A stretch of 64,000 nt of DNA from Halomonas sp. 328 (GTDB lineage: Bacteria; Pseudomonadota; Gammaproteobacteria; Pseudomonadales; Halomonadaceae): positions 122,641 through 186,640 of the forward strand of contig NZ_JADOTW010000002.1 of NCBI RefSeq assembly GCF_015645095.1, given 5' to 3'. Both the position numbers and the translations under genes were made by a program. Positions 53,716-63,530 of this stretch are shown piece by piece. Every line of letters starts with the position of its first letter. The stretch's first letter is position 1. Below the pieces are notes generated by a model, which had not been told where the DNA came from, made no database searches, and worked only from the letters and a program-made list of their open reading frames with translations.

Positions 53716-54627
53716 TCAGGCCGGCCGCCGCCCTTCCAGGCGTACCCAGCCTTCCCGCTCCACCGGCGGTTCCATCACCAGGCCCTGGGCCTCGTAGGCG
53801 GCCAGCACCTCCTCGGCCTGCTGGGCGAGGATGCCGGAGAGCACCAACTGCCCGCCGGAAGCCACCTGGCCGGCGATCGTGGGGGCCAGTTCCACCAGCG
53901 GGCCGGCGAGGATATTGGCCACCACCACCGGGAAGGGGCCCTCCTCGAGCTGCTCCGGGTAGCAGAGCATCAGGCGCTCTTCGGCGATGGCGTTGCGTTC
54001 GGCGTTGTCGCGGCTGGCCTGCAGCGCCTGGGGGTCGATATCGGTGCCCACGGCGCGGCTGGCGCCCAGCTTCAGGGCGGCAATGGCCAGGATGCCGGAG
54101 CCGCAGCCCACGTCGAGCACCGCCCGGGCTTCCAGGCCACCGGCCAGTGCCAGCCCGTCCAGCCACTCCAGGCAGAGCGCCGTGGTGGGGTGGGTGCCGG
54201 TGCCGAAGGCCAGGCCCGGGTCGAGCAGCAGGTTGACCGCCTCGGGTTCCGGGGCCTCGTGCCAGCTCGGCACGATCCACAGCCGCTGGCCCATCTTCAG
54301 CGGCGTGAAGCCGTCCATCCACTCCCGTTCCCAGTCCCGGTCGGCGAGCAGCTCGAACTCCACCTCCGGGCAGGGTTCGTCGGGCACCTCCAGGCTCCAG
54401 GCCTGGCGCACCCGCTCGAGCATGGCGTCGATGCCCTCCAGGTCGTCATAGAGGCCGGTCAATACCGTCTCGTTCCACAGCGGCGTGGTGCCCCGTTCCG
54501 GTTCGAAGACCGGGTCGTCATGGGCATCCTGGAGGGTGATGGCCGAGGCGCCCTCGGCGAGCAGCAGCTCCTCCAGGGTCTCGGCCTGTTCCGGGGCGAT
54601 GCGTGCCTTGAGTTGTAGCCAGGGCAT
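53716..54627 (-). CDS. prmA: Ribosomal protein L11 methyltransferase
   Basis: A 303-residue SAM-dependent enzyme that trimethylates L11. The N-terminal substrate domain ([20 protein letters not shown]) is followed by the methyltransferase with [23 protein letters not shown] motif [40 protein letters not shown] and [15 protein letters not shown]. It is complete and lies 96 bases after accC in the leftward cluster. A REP-like repeat directly abuts its 3' end. Confidence 0.96.
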   Translation of the reverse strand: MPWLQLKARIAPEQAETLEELLLAEGASAITLQDAHDDPVFEPERGTTPLWNETVLTGLYDDLEGIDAMLERVRQAWSLEVPDEPCPEVEFELLADRDWEREWMDGFTPLKMGQRLWIVPSWHEAPEPEAVNLLLDPGLAFGTGTHPTTALCLEWLDGLALAGGLEARAVLDVGCGSGILAIAALKLGASRAVGTDIDPQALQASRDNAERNAIAEERLMLCYPEQLEEGPFPVVVANILAGPLVELAPTIAGQVASGGQLVLSGILAQQAEEVLAAYEAQGLVMEPPVEREGWVRLEGRRPA

Positions 54628-54723
54628 GACAGTGTCTCCTGTTGATACGGGAGGGGCGCCACGGCGCCCAAACGACGAACGGGATGGCCCAGGGCCATCC
54701 CGTCGACACGACCGAGTCCGTGA

Positions 54724-56064
54724 TCAGAGACCCAGCTTCTTCTCCAGGTAGTGGATATTGACGCCACCCTGCTGGAAATGGGTGTCGCGCACCAGGTCCT
54801 TGTGCAGGTCGGTGTTGGTCTTGATGCCTTCCACCAGCAACTCGTCCAGGGCATTGCGCATGCGCGTCAGGGCCGCGGTGCGGTCCTCGCCCCAGGTGAT
54901 CAGCTTGCCGATCAGGGAGTCGTAGTGGGGCGGTACCGTATAGCCGGTGTAGAGGTGGGAATCCATGCGTACCCCCAGGCCACCTGGCGGGTGGTAGAGG
55001 CTCACCTTGCCCGGGGAGGGCATGAAGGTGCGGGAATCCTCGGCGTTGATCCGGCACTCGAAGGCGTGGCCGTTGAGCTTGACGTCCTCCTGGCGGATCG
55101 ACAGCGGCAAGCCGGCGGCGATGCGCAGCTGCTCCTTGACGATATCCACCCCGGTGACCTGCTCGGTGACCGGATGCTCCACCTGGACCCGGGTGTTCAT
55201 CTCGATAAAGAAGAACTGGCCCTTCTCGTAGAGGAACTCGAAGGTGCCGGCGCCCCGGTAGTTGATGGTCAGGCACGCCTGGCGACACGCCTCCAGCACC
55301 TGGGCCCGGGCTTCCGGGTCGAGGCCCGGCGCGGGGGCCTCCTCCAGCACCTTCTGGTGACGGCGCTGCAGGGAGCAGTCGCGATCATAGAGGTGAATGG
55401 CGTTGCCCTGGCCGTCGGCCAGCACCTGCACCTCCACATGGCGCGGCTCCTGGAGGAACTTCTCCATGTAGACGGTGCCGTCGCCGAAGGCCGCGGCGGC
55501 CTCGGTCTGGGTGATGCTCACCGAGGAGAGCAGGTGCGCCTCGGTATGCACCACGCGCATGCCGCGCCCGCCGCCACCGGCGGCCGCCTTGATGATCACC
55601 GGATAGCCGATGCGCCGGGCGATGGCCAGCACCTCGGCCTCGTCTTCCGGCAGGGGGCCATCGGAACCGGGTACCGTGGGGACGCCGGCCTTCTTCATCG
55701 CCTCGATGGCGCTGACCTTGTCGCCCATCAGGCGAATGGTCTCGGCCCGCGGCCCGATGAAGACGAAGCCGGAACGCTCCACCTGCTCGGCGAAGTTGGC
55801 GTTCTCGGAGAGGAAGCCATAGCCGGGGTGAATGGCGCTGGCGTCGGTGACCTCGGCGGCGCTGATCAGCGCCGGAATATTGAGGTAAGACTGGGCCGAG
55901 GGGGCCGGGCCGATGCATACCGCTTCATCGGCCAGGCGCACATGCATCAGCTCCTGGTCGGCCTTGGAGTGCACCGCCACGGTCTTGATGCCCAGCTCCT
56001 TGCAGGCACGCAGGACGCGCAGGGCGATCTCGCCGCGGTTGGCGATGAGTACCTTGTCCAACAT
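54724..56064 (-). CDS. accC: Biotin carboxylase subunit of acetyl-CoA carboxylase
   Basis: A 446-residue ATP-grasp enzyme that carboxylates the biotin on AccB at the start of fatty-acid synthesis. Typical text: [40 protein letters not shown], the ATP-binding [34 protein letters not shown] and [20 protein letters not shown]. It lies 51 bases after accB. Confidence 0.97.
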   Translation of the reverse strand: MLDKVLIANRGEIALRVLRACKELGIKTVAVHSKADQELMHVRLADEAVCIGPAPSAQSYLNIPALISAAEVTDASAIHPGYGFLSENANFAEQVERSGFVFIGPRAETIRLMGDKVSAIEAMKKAGVPTVPGSDGPLPEDEAEVLAIARRIGYPVIIKAAAGGGGRGMRVVHTEAHLLSSVSITQTEAAAAFGDGTVYMEKFLQEPRHVEVQVLADGQGNAIHLYDRDCSLQRRHQKVLEEAPAPGLDPEARAQVLEACRQACLTINYRGAGTFEFLYEKGQFFFIEMNTRVQVEHPVTEQVTGVDIVKEQLRIAAGLPLSIRQEDVKLNGHAFECRINAEDSRTFMPSPGKVSLYHPPGGLGVRMDSHLYTGYTVPPHYDSLIGKLITWGEDRTAALTRMRNALDELLVEGIKTNTDLHKDLVRDTHFQQGGVNIHYLEKKLGL

Positions 56065-56115
56065 CTGTTATCCGCCCGTAGTGTGGTGTCAGTTGAGAGC
56101 GTCGAGGCCGCGGCC

Positions 56116-56574
56116 TCAGGCGATGACCAGCATCGGCTGATCGAACTCGACCGGCTCGCCGTCTTCCACCAGAATGGCCTCGATGACGCCGTCCTTGTCG
56201 GCTTCGATCTGGTTCATCATCTTCATCGCTTCGACGATGCACACCGCCTCGCCCTTGCGCACCGTCTGGCCCACTTCGGCGAAGGGCTTGGCGCCCGGTG
56301 CCGGGGCACGGTAGAAGGTGCCCACCATGGGCGAGTTGACGGTGTGGCCGGTGGGAGCGGCCGGGGCGGCCGGCTCGCTGGGGGCCGGGGCGGCGGGAGC
56401 GGCAGGTGCCGGCGCCTGCGGCGCATAGGCCGCGGGTTGCGGGGCGGGTTGGTAGGCCACGCCATTGGGGTGGCGGCTGATGCGGACGGACTCCTCGCCT
56501 TCCTGGATCTCGATCTCGCTGATATTGGACTCTTCCAGCAGCTCGATCAGCTTCTTGACCTTACGGATATCCAT
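56116..56574 (-). CDS. accB: Biotin carboxyl carrier protein of acetyl-CoA carboxylase
   Basis: A 152-residue carrier. The N-terminal segment [20 protein letters not shown] is followed by a Pro/Ala-rich flexible linker (about 45-75) and a biotinyl domain ending in [19 protein letters not shown], with the biotinylated Lys in EAMKM. The ATG at 56574 is chosen because it matches the family N-terminus; the open frame upstream is not supported. It is the first gene of accB-accC, with its promoter expected in the 290-base gap to dsbD. Confidence 0.96.
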   Translation of the reverse strand: MDIRKVKKLIELLEESNISEIEIQEGEESVRISRHPNGVAYQPAPQPAAYAPQAPAPAAPAAPAPSEPAAPAAPTGHTVNSPMVGTFYRAPAPGAKPFAEVGQTVRKGEAVCIVEAMKMMNQIEADKDGVIEAILVEDGEPVEFDQPMLVIA

Positions 56575-56867
56575 GCGGTTGTCTCGCTCGTAACGGAGTA
56601 GTGAGAGGGCTTGAGGCAGGCTGCGCAGCGGCGCTGTCAACCTGCGAGAAAACGGTTCGGATCGAGGCAAAGTTTAGCAAATTGCCGCCGATTGCCGCGC
56701 CAAAAGGCGTGTTGGCGGAGTTTGCCGAAAAACGACCAGGTTGTCTAGGATATCCGCAGAAACGCGAATTTAAACGGTTGTTTGGCGACGATGGCAGTTA
56801 ACTGGGTGGTTGTTCGCGGTTGACCGGTGGTGCGGCACCTACCACCCCGGTGGCAGCCTCGCCCCAT
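56575..56867. other. accB-dsbD intergenic region
   Basis: 293 bases without a recognisable gene. The central part is AT-richer (around 56755-56800) and probably holds the accB promoter, but I cannot point to a convincing -35/-10 pair. aroQ, often found before accB, is absent. Confidence 0.4.
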
Positions 56868-58697
56868 TTACCCCCGCCGGCCCTCCAGCCAGGTTAGCAG
56901 CTGGTTGAGATGACCGGCGAACTCGCCGCGCTTCACCTCACCCTGGATACGTGCCTCGCGAATCTCCTCGCCGCCGGCGAAGAACAGCAGGCTGGGTGGG
57001 CCGAACAGCTCGAAGTGCCCCAGCAGCTCGCGGCTGGCGCCGTTGCTCTCGGTGACGTCCACCTGAACGCGCCGGAAGGCCGAGAGGGGTTCGGCCACCT
57101 CCGCGGCGGGATAGACGTTGCGTTCCATCTGCTTGCAGGAGATGCACCAGTCGGCGGTGAAGTCGACGAACACCGGCGTGTTGCCGGCGCTGGCCAGGGC
57201 CTGCTCCAGGCCGACCAGGTCATTCACCACGGCGTCCGGCTGGCTGGCAGTGGTGACGCCCCCGTCCCGGGGCGCGTTCAGCGCCAGGGGGCGCAGCGGG
57301 TCGCTACCGCCCTGGGCGGCGCCCAGCACCAGGGCCAGGCCCCAGGCCAGCAGCAGGATGCCGGCCCCCTGGCGCAGCTGGCCCCAGCCCCGGCTATTCA
57401 GGCGCAGGGCGCCCAGGGCCAACGCCGCCGCCACCGCCAGGGCCGCCCACAGCAGCAGCGCCAGGGGGCCCGGCAGCAGTCGCTCGATCAGCCAGATGGC
57501 CACCCCCAGCAGCAGCAGGCCGAAGGCGATCTTGACTCCCTCCATCCAGGCGCCGCTGCGCGGCATCAGGGTGGTGCCGAAGGTGCCCACCAGCAGCAGC
57601 GGCACCCCCATGCCCAGAGCCAGGGCCAGCAGGGCGGCGCCGCCCATCACCGCATCGCCGGTGGTGGAGATGAACACCAGGGCGCCGGCCAAAGGCGCCG
57701 AGACGCAGGGCGAGACCACCAGCACCGAGAGGGCGCCGGCCAGCGCCAGGCCGGCGGGGCCGCTGCGCTGGGCGCGGGCCTGCCAGGCCTCGATACGGCC
57801 GGCCAAAGCGGGCGCCATGCGCAGGTTGAAGACCCCGAACATGGCCAGGGCGAAGCCCACGAAGAGGGCGGCGAAGGTGATCAGCACCGGCGCCGACTGC
57901 AGCCGCGCCTGCAGGTTGAGGCCGGCCCCGAACAGCCCCATCAGCACCCCCACCAGGGCATAGGTAGCGGCCATGCCGGCCACATAGCTGGCGGAGAGCG
58001 CGAAGGCGCGGCCGCGCCCCGGGTTCTGGCCGACGATGATCGACGACAGGATGGGGATCATCGGCAGCACGCAGGGCGTGAAGGTCAGCCCCAGGCCGGC
58101 GAGGAAGAAGAGCCCCAGGGCCAGGGGCAGGCTGGCGCTGGCCATCAGCTCGCTGAAACGGCCGTCGGCGCTCTGCACGCCGCTGGGTGCCGCCGCCGCC
58201 GACATGGCGGCCGAGCCGTCGCCATCGGCCGTCCAGTCGGCGAAGGCGGGGGGCGCCGAGCCGGGCAGGGCGGTCATCTCCAGGCGCTCCGGCGGGTAGC
58301 AGAGGCCGGCCAGGGCGCAGCCCTGGAAGCTCAGGGTAAAGGGCAGTTCGCCAGTGACCGGCGCCTCCAGGGGCACCTCGAAGACCACCCGGTCGAAGAA
58401 CACATTGACGTCGCCCAGGAACTCGTCGCTCATCGGCTCGCCGGGGGGCAGGACGGGCTCGCCCAGGGCCGCGGTGTCGCTCTCCACGGCGAAGCGATGG
58501 CGGTAGAGGTAGTACTCCTCGGCGGCGGTGAAGCCCACATAGAGGGTCTGGTCGTCGTGCCAGGCACTGGCCTGGAAGGCCTCGTGGACCGGCAGGAAAT
58601 CGCTCTCCCGGGCGGAGGAGAACCATTGGGCCTGGGCGCTGCCGGCCACCAGGGCCAGCATCAGCAACAGCAGGGAGGGCAGCAGGCGACGCATCAT
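56868..58697 (-). CDS. dsbD: Thiol:disulfide interchange protein DsbD
   Basis: A 609-residue electron shuttle that moves reducing power from cytoplasmic thioredoxin to the periplasm. After a signal peptide (ending SAQAQ), the periplasmic alpha domain (about 25-150) has its Cys pair in GCALAGLCYPP. The eight-helix beta domain (about 190-450) has TPCVLPMIPI and VSPCVSAPLAGAL. The C-terminal thioredoxin-like gamma domain has WCISCKQME. All three Cys pairs are present. The ATG at 58697 or 58694 is possible. Confidence 0.95.
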   Translation of the reverse strand: MMRRLLPSLLLLMLALVAGSAQAQWFSSARESDFLPVHEAFQASAWHDDQTLYVGFTAAEEYYLYRHRFAVESDTAALGEPVLPPGEPMSDEFLGDVNVFFDRVVFEVPLEAPVTGELPFTLSFQGCALAGLCYPPERLEMTALPGSAPPAFADWTADGDGSAAMSAAAAPSGVQSADGRFSELMASASLPLALGLFFLAGLGLTFTPCVLPMIPILSSIIVGQNPGRGRAFALSASYVAGMAATYALVGVLMGLFGAGLNLQARLQSAPVLITFAALFVGFALAMFGVFNLRMAPALAGRIEAWQARAQRSGPAGLALAGALSVLVVSPCVSAPLAGALVFISTTGDAVMGGAALLALALGMGVPLLLVGTFGTTLMPRSGAWMEGVKIAFGLLLLGVAIWLIERLLPGPLALLLWAALAVAAALALGALRLNSRGWGQLRQGAGILLLAWGLALVLGAAQGGSDPLRPLALNAPRDGGVTTASQPDAVVNDLVGLEQALASAGNTPVFVDFTADWCISCKQMERNVYPAAEVAEPLSAFRRVQVDVTESNGASRELLGHFELFGPPSLLFFAGGEEIREARIQGEVKRGEFAGHLNQLLTWLEGRRG

Positions 58698-58901
58698 GAC
58701 TCGAAAAAATCCTTGCAGGCAGGGGGCTTGGGCCCCTCTGCGACCCTGAGGTAAGGGTGGAGTTCCCCACCCGGCATCGATGGCGTTGGCATGACGGACA
58801 AGGTGGCGCTCTCGACCCCGGGGTGACGCCTGCTACTATAACTCAGCATCCGGCGCCGTCGCAGCGGTGCCGCCCATTTCGCGAGTCAAGGAAGTCGACA
58901 C

Positions 58902-60137
58902 ATGCCCCTGTTCGGTAAGCGTAAGGCGGTTGCCGGGCGCGCCAGCCCCCTGGAGCGTCCCGAGTATGGCTGGATCTGGAAGCCCCTGGTGGTCCTGCTG
59001 GTGCTCTATCTGCTGGTGACCCTGGCAATGGGCATCTGGTGGAGCCGCGAGCCCGCCCCCTTCGACGTGGAACAGGCCACGGCCAGCGAGCGGGTGCGGG
59101 TGGCCGCGGAACACCCCGAGGCGGCGACCAGCCCGGCGGCGCGGGGCGCGGTGACCACCGCGACCCTGATCGGCGTGGTGGAGACCCTCTACCAGAAGCC
59201 CGGCGGCTACCTGCGCAACGACATCTTCCCCCCGGGGTTGTGGCTCGACAACATGCCCAACTGGGAATATGGCGTGCTACGCCAGTCCCGGGAGCTGGCC
59301 CAGTGGCTGCCCACCTTCGAGAAGCAGGGGGTGGCCCCACTGGAGACCGCGCTGGAGCAGCTGATGGGGGAGAGTCGCGATTGGCTCTACCCCGCCACCG
59401 AGACCCGCCTGGAAGCGGCCGTCGAGGCCCTGGGCGAGCATCTGCTGGCGCTGGGCAGTGGCGAGGCCGCCTTCGCCGACGACGGCGACGGCCTGGCGTT
59501 GTGGCTGGAGCGCATCGCCGTGCGCCTGGATGACCTGAGCCAGCGTCTCTCCGCCAGCGTCGGCGAGCGCGAGGCCCTGCGCGACCTGGCCATCGACCCG
59601 GACGAGCTGCCCGCCCCGACCCCCTGGTACCGGGTCGACGACTACTTCTTCGAGGCCCGTGGCCAGGCCTGGGCGCTGCTGCACTTCCTGCGCGCCGTGG
59701 AGCGCGACTACGCCGACCTGCTGGCCGCCGCCGAGGCCCAGGGCCTGCTGACCCGGCTGATCGGCGAGCTGGAGATGACCCAGCGTCGCCTGTGGAGCCC
59801 GCTGGTGCTCAACGGCTCCGGTTTCGGCATCTTCGCCAACCACTCCCTGGTGATGGCCAACTACACGGTGCGCGCCCGCGACCTGGCCAGTCGACTGGCG
59901 GACCGCATCGAGGGCGTCAGCGTGCCGGCCTGGCGCCCCGCCGACCCGGCGGTGGAGGCGCCCGAGGCCCCGGTCGAGGCACCCGTGCCGGACGCACCGG
60001 CGGTGACGGAAGAAGCGGCCGTACCGGAAGAAGAGGCGGCCCCCAAGGAGGCAATGCCGCTGCCCGAGGAGACGCCCGCCGAGCCGGCCCCGGAAGAAAG
60101 CGGCGAGCCCGAAGCCGAGGACGCGACGGAAGCCTGA
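58902..60137 (+). CDS. DUF2333 family membrane-anchored protein
   Basis: A 411-residue protein with one N-terminal helix (PLVVLLVLYLLVTLAMGIWW) and a long extracytoplasmic part. The text GVVETLYQKPGGYLRNDIFP, GLWLDNMPNWEYGVLRQSRE and WYRVDDYFFEARGQAWALLH matches DUF2333 as I recall it; its function is unknown. The last ~70 residues are a Pro/Ala/Glu-rich tail. It diverges from dsbD, and a strong terminator follows. Confidence 0.85.
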   Translation: MPLFGKRKAVAGRASPLERPEYGWIWKPLVVLLVLYLLVTLAMGIWWSREPAPFDVEQATASERVRVAAEHPEAATSPAARGAVTTATLIGVVETLYQKPGGYLRNDIFPPGLWLDNMPNWEYGVLRQSRELAQWLPTFEKQGVAPLETALEQLMGESRDWLYPATETRLEAAVEALGEHLLALGSGEAAFADDGDGLALWLERIAVRLDDLSQRLSASVGEREALRDLAIDPDELPAPTPWYRVDDYFFEARGQAWALLHFLRAVERDYADLLAAAEAQGLLTRLIGELEMTQRRLWSPLVLNGSGFGIFANHSLVMANYTVRARDLASRLADRIEGVSVPAWRPADPAVEAPEAPVEAPVPDAPAVTEEAAVPEEEAAPKEAMPLPEETPAEPAPEESGEPEAEDATEA

Positions 60138-60151
60138 GGCCCCCAAACGCC

Positions 60152-60182
60152 AAGGGCCGCCCCAATGGGGCGGCCCTTGTTT
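60152..60182 (+). terminator. Terminator after the DUF2333 gene
   Basis: 12-bp perfect GC-rich stem (60152-60163 with 60167-60178) followed by GTTTG. Confidence 0.8.
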
Positions 60183-60184
60183 GT

Positions 60185-60346
60185 CCGCAGGGCGATCCTG
60201 GCCGGTACCCAGGGGCGACTTCGTCGCCCAATCGTCCGGGGAACCCGAACTCCCACAAAACCAGTGGTCACCCGGCAGGCTACTGTGGGAGCTCGGCTGT
60301 GCCGAGCGATATCGCCCGAAGGGCGATCCTGGTGCCACCAAGGGCG
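60185..60346. repeat. REP-like repeat, two partial copies between DUF2333 gene and ppa
   Basis: The right part of an element (60185-60257, ending CTCCCACA) and, after a short spacer, the left part of another (60285-60346, GTGGGAGCTCGGCTGTGCCG then ATCGCCC-GAA-GGGCGAT). The second stops at the ppa stop codon, as the copies near prmA do. Confidence 0.75.
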
Positions 60347-60877
60347 TTACGCCTTCTCGTGGGCGGCGGCGGCCTTTTCGATGGCCTTGCGGGCGGCGTC
60401 GGCGCCTTCCCAGGATTCCACCTTGACCCACTTGCCCTTCTCGAGGTCCTTGTAGTTCTCGAAGAAGTGGGCGATCTGCTGGCGCAGCAGCTCCGGCAGG
60501 TCGGTCACTTCCTGGACGTCGTCATACAGGGTGGTCAGCTTGCCGTGGGGCACGCAGACCAGCTTGGCGTCCTCGCCGGCCTCGTCGGTCATGTTGAGGA
60601 TGCCGACGGGACGCGCGCGAATCACGCTGCCCGGCTGCACCGGATGCGGGGTGACCACCAGGGCGTCCAGGGGGTCGCCGTCGTCGGCCAGGGTGTTGGG
60701 GATGTAACCGTAGTTGGCCGGGTAGAACATCGGCGTGGCCATGAAGCGATCCACGACCAGGGCGTCCAGGTCCTTGTCGATCTCGTACTTGATCGGCGCA
60801 TGCTGGGCCGGAATCTCGATGGCCACATAGACGTCGTTGGGAAGTTCCTTGCCGGCGGGGATCTTGCTGAAGCTCAT
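60347..60877 (-). CDS. ppa: Inorganic pyrophosphatase (family I)
   Basis: A 176-residue soluble enzyme that hydrolyses pyrophosphate and so drives biosynthetic reactions. Family I text: [40 protein letters not shown] (the DGDPLD metal-site motif) and [20 protein letters not shown]. Complete length for the bacterial hexameric form. Confidence 0.97.
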   Translation of the reverse strand: MSFSKIPAGKELPNDVYVAIEIPAQHAPIKYEIDKDLDALVVDRFMATPMFYPANYGYIPNTLADDGDPLDALVVTPHPVQPGSVIRARPVGILNMTDEAGEDAKLVCVPHGKLTTLYDDVQEVTDLPELLRQQIAHFFENYKDLEKGKWVKVESWEGADAARKAIEKAAAAHEKA

Positions 60878-61077
60878 TCTCGAATCCTTGCGTGGGCGGA
60901 TTGAAGGGGCCAGAGAAAACCGCCGAATTATACGAAGCCACGGCGCCGATTACCAATCCGACCATGGCAGGGCCTACCCCTTTGGTTGACAGGCCGAGGT
61001 GCCGACCAAAGGTGTATGATGGGGCCGCCTTCCCGGCCCGGGAAAGGGGACGCATCGAGGGAATAAGGAGAGAGCCG

Positions 61078-62796
61078 TTGGATCGTCAATTATCGCTCAG
61101 CGTGGGGCAGGCCTTCGTGGCACCGGAGCGGCGGTATCACCGCAGCTCCATGTCGTTGCGCGTGCCCGATGCCGGCCTGCTGGAGGCCAAGGGGGCCCTG
61201 GCGGTGATCAGCGATTCCAGCTCTCGCAACGCCATCGCCAAGCAGGCGGGCGACCTCAGCGTGCGTGGCCTGGTGGCCGACTACTTCTCCACCCCGGATC
61301 ACTGGAGCGTCAAGTACTCCGCCATCCGCGTGCTGCGCTCGCTGAACGCCTGGTGCTATGCCCAGAGCCAGCACGTCAAGGACGGCAGCTACGTCTCCTC
61401 GCTCTCGGCCATGGTCTACCAGGGGCGCGAGGCGCACCTCTTCCATATGGGAGACACCCTGGTCTTCCTGCTGCGCGGCGCCGAGTTCGAGCAGCTCTCC
61501 CGGGACCATATCACCGACCTGGGGGGCTACCGCTACGCTTCCCGGGCCCTGGGCATGGACCCCAGCATCGAGATCGACTACCTGCAGGTGCCCCTCAAGC
61601 AGGGCGATATCTTCCTCTTTACCACCCAGGCGGTGCGCGGCACCCTGATGCCCTCCGACTATGTGCGGCTGATTCGTGCCGACGTCAGCGACCTGGACGC
61701 CGCCTGCGAGCGCCTCGCCCAGGCCGCCAGCGAACGCGCCCAGGAGCGCGGCTACGGCGGCGACCAGTTCTGCTTCCAGCTGGTGCGCATCGACGCCCTG
61801 CCCGAGGCCACCACCGACCACCCCGGCAAGGTCTATGGCGACCTGCCGGTGCCGCCGGAGCTCTCCCCCGGCGACCGCCTCGACGGCCTGGAAGTGGAGG
61901 CGGTGCTGTCGCGCACCGCCCAGTCGCGGGTCTATCGGGTCCGCGACCAGGCCAGCCAGCGCCAGATGGTGCTCAAGGCACCCAGCCCCGAGCTCTCCAG
62001 CCGCAACGCCTACCTGGAGCACTTCCTGCTCCAGCAGTGGGTGGTGGAGCGGGTCAAGTCGCCCTTCGTGGCCCGGGTGGTGGAGCCCTCCCGGCCGCGC
62101 CGCCATCTCTACTACCTGATGGCCCTGGTCAACGGCGAGACCCTCACCGACTGGGCGCGACGCCATCCCCAGGCGAGCCTCTCCCAGCGCCTGGATATCG
62201 CCCGCCAACTGGGCAAGGCGGTGCAGGCCCTGCACCATCGTGACCTGCTGCACCAGCGCATCCACCCGGACAATATCCTGATCGACCCCCACGGCCAGGT
62301 GGTGCTGGCCGACTTCAGCGCCTGCCGCCTGCGCGAGGGCGACGGCCACCGCAACTCCCGGGAGCTGGCCCGCCAGGTGGGGCTCTCCGAGCACAGCGCC
62401 CCCGAGTACGCCCTGGACACCGACGTCGGCCGGCGCAGCGACCAGTACGCCCTGGCCTCGACCATCTACTGGCTGCTCACCGGCGGCCTGCCCTATGCCC
62501 TGGCTCCCAACCAGCTGCGCAGCCACACCGACCTGGAGAAGCTCAGCTACCGCAGTGCCCGCACCGCCAATCCGGAGATCGACCCGGCCCTCGACGACGC
62601 CCTGCGCCGCGCCCTCGACCCCCAGCGCGCCCTGCGCTACCGGCGCCTCTCCGAATTCCTGGTGATGCTGCGCGAACCCCGCCGCGACGGCGACGAGGGC
62701 GACGATGGCGGCCTGCTCGGCGAGCCCGCCCGCTTCTGGCAAGGCGTCGCCGGCATCCTGCTGCTGCTGCTGGTGCTCTCCTGGCTGTTGAGGTAA
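61078..62796 (+). CDS. PP2C-like/Ser-Thr kinase-like fusion protein, tail-anchored, probably a pseudokinase
   Basis: A 572-residue protein with an N-terminal PP2C-type domain (about 1-240), a eukaryotic-type kinase domain (about 268-540) and a C-terminal membrane helix (FWQGVAGILLLLLVLSWLLR). The TTG start at 61078 is supported by AAGGAG seven bases upstream. Kinase signatures are eroded. There is no Gly-rich loop (EAVLSRTAQSRVYRV) and the catalytic loop reads HQRIHPDNIL, so the catalytic Asp is Arg394 and the usual Lys is His396. DFG is DFS (412-414). Lys300, Asn399 and Asp412 remain. In the PP2C part DG becomes DS (Asp46-Ser47), but GGDQ keeps an Asp (229). It may bind nucleotide or act as a scaffold. 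Confidence 0.8.
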   Translation: MDRQLSLSVGQAFVAPERRYHRSSMSLRVPDAGLLEAKGALAVISDSSSRNAIAKQAGDLSVRGLVADYFSTPDHWSVKYSAIRVLRSLNAWCYAQSQHVKDGSYVSSLSAMVYQGREAHLFHMGDTLVFLLRGAEFEQLSRDHITDLGGYRYASRALGMDPSIEIDYLQVPLKQGDIFLFTTQAVRGTLMPSDYVRLIRADVSDLDAACERLAQAASERAQERGYGGDQFCFQLVRIDALPEATTDHPGKVYGDLPVPPELSPGDRLDGLEVEAVLSRTAQSRVYRVRDQASQRQMVLKAPSPELSSRNAYLEHFLLQQWVVERVKSPFVARVVEPSRPRRHLYYLMALVNGETLTDWARRHPQASLSQRLDIARQLGKAVQALHHRDLLHQRIHPDNILIDPHGQVVLADFSACRLREGDGHRNSRELARQVGLSEHSAPEYALDTDVGRRSDQYALASTIYWLLTGGLPYALAPNQLRSHTDLEKLSYRSARTANPEIDPALDDALRRALDPQRALRYRRLSEFLVMLREPRRDGDEGDDGGLLGEPARFWQGVAGILLLLLVLSWLLR

Positions 62797-62835
62797 TGGC
62801 GGGAATGGGCCGGGGACGGGGATTGCCACTGATGT

Positions 62836-63034
62836 TGTGGGAGTTCGGCGGTCCGGCGTCCCGGTTCCGAGCGAATGGCGCCGAAGGCGCCCCAGCAGTG
62901 CGATTTACCTTGGCGCTTGTCGCTTGGGAGTCCTTCGGCCTCCAATCGTCCGGCACAGCCTGACTCCCACAACCCCAGAGTTTCTCCCAGCACCAGAGTT
63001 TCTCCTAGCACCAGAGGCTCTCCCAGTCCCAGGG
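62836..63034. repeat. REP-like element plus short tandem repeat
   Basis: A diverged full element at 62836-62971 (GTGGGAGTTCGG ... CTCCCACA). Next come three imperfect ~18-base repeats of CAGAGTTTCTCCCAGCAC (about 62977-63034). The stretch lies between the kinase-like gene and the RAYT gene and has no plausible coding sequence. Confidence 0.65.
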
Positions 63035-63054
63035 GCTATCCCGGCTGGCATAGT

Positions 63055-63492
63055 TCAAAGCCAGATGGCATCCCAGTAGGGGTAGTCGCCGATATACTCG
63101 ACCAGGCCTGCACGGATGGGGTTCGCCACCAGGTAGCGGGCGGCGGGCTTGAGATCCGCTTCACGGCGCAGCGCCCGGTCATGAAAGCCGGGTTGCCAGA
63201 TCTTCTGCCCCAGCCCGGCGGAGACCCTGGCCTTGTAGATTCGTACCGCCTCGGATAGCTGGCCGTCGAGGCGAAGTAGCCAGTGAACATGGTCAGGCAT
63301 TACCACGAAGCTTAACGTGCTGGCCTCTCGGCTGACGCTCTCGGCATAGAAGGATTGGCAGGCCAGGTGGGCCGCAGGAGGGTCGAGGAATATCGGCTGG
63401 CGCTCTTGGGTGGCAAAGGTCACCAGATACCATTGGCCGGGAACAGAGTGGCGGCCCTTGCGGAGGGAATGACTATGGGGTGGCCGATCCAT
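63055..63492 (-). CDS. REP-associated tyrosine transposase (RAYT, Y1/HUH family)
   Basis: A 145-residue Y1-type HUH endonuclease of the IS200/IS605-related RAYT family. The entry motif WYLVTFATQERQPIFLDPPA, the HUH metal site in VVMPDHVHWLLRLDG and the likely nucleophile Tyr in ARYLVANPIRAGLVEY are all present, and the frame is intact. AGGAGG precedes the ATG at 63492. RAYTs are single-copy, host-maintained relatives of transposases thought to spread REP palindromes. The flanking repeats fit that. It carries no terminal repeats of its own that mark it as a mobile insertion sequence. Confidence 0.9.
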   Translation of the reverse strand: MDRPPHSHSLRKGRHSVPGQWYLVTFATQERQPIFLDPPAAHLACQSFYAESVSREASTLSFVVMPDHVHWLLRLDGQLSEAVRIYKARVSAGLGQKIWQPGFHDRALRREADLKPAARYLVANPIRAGLVEYIGDYPYWDAIWL

Positions 63493-63530
63493 GGCACCTC
63501 CTGATTAGACCAGATTCAACTGGTCCTGCT

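Noticed and set aside
63055..63492. Treating the Y1 transposase as an IS200/IS605 insertion sequence.
   Set aside because: No TnpB, no defined element ends next to the gene, and the sequence and surroundings fit a RAYT with REP-like repeats.
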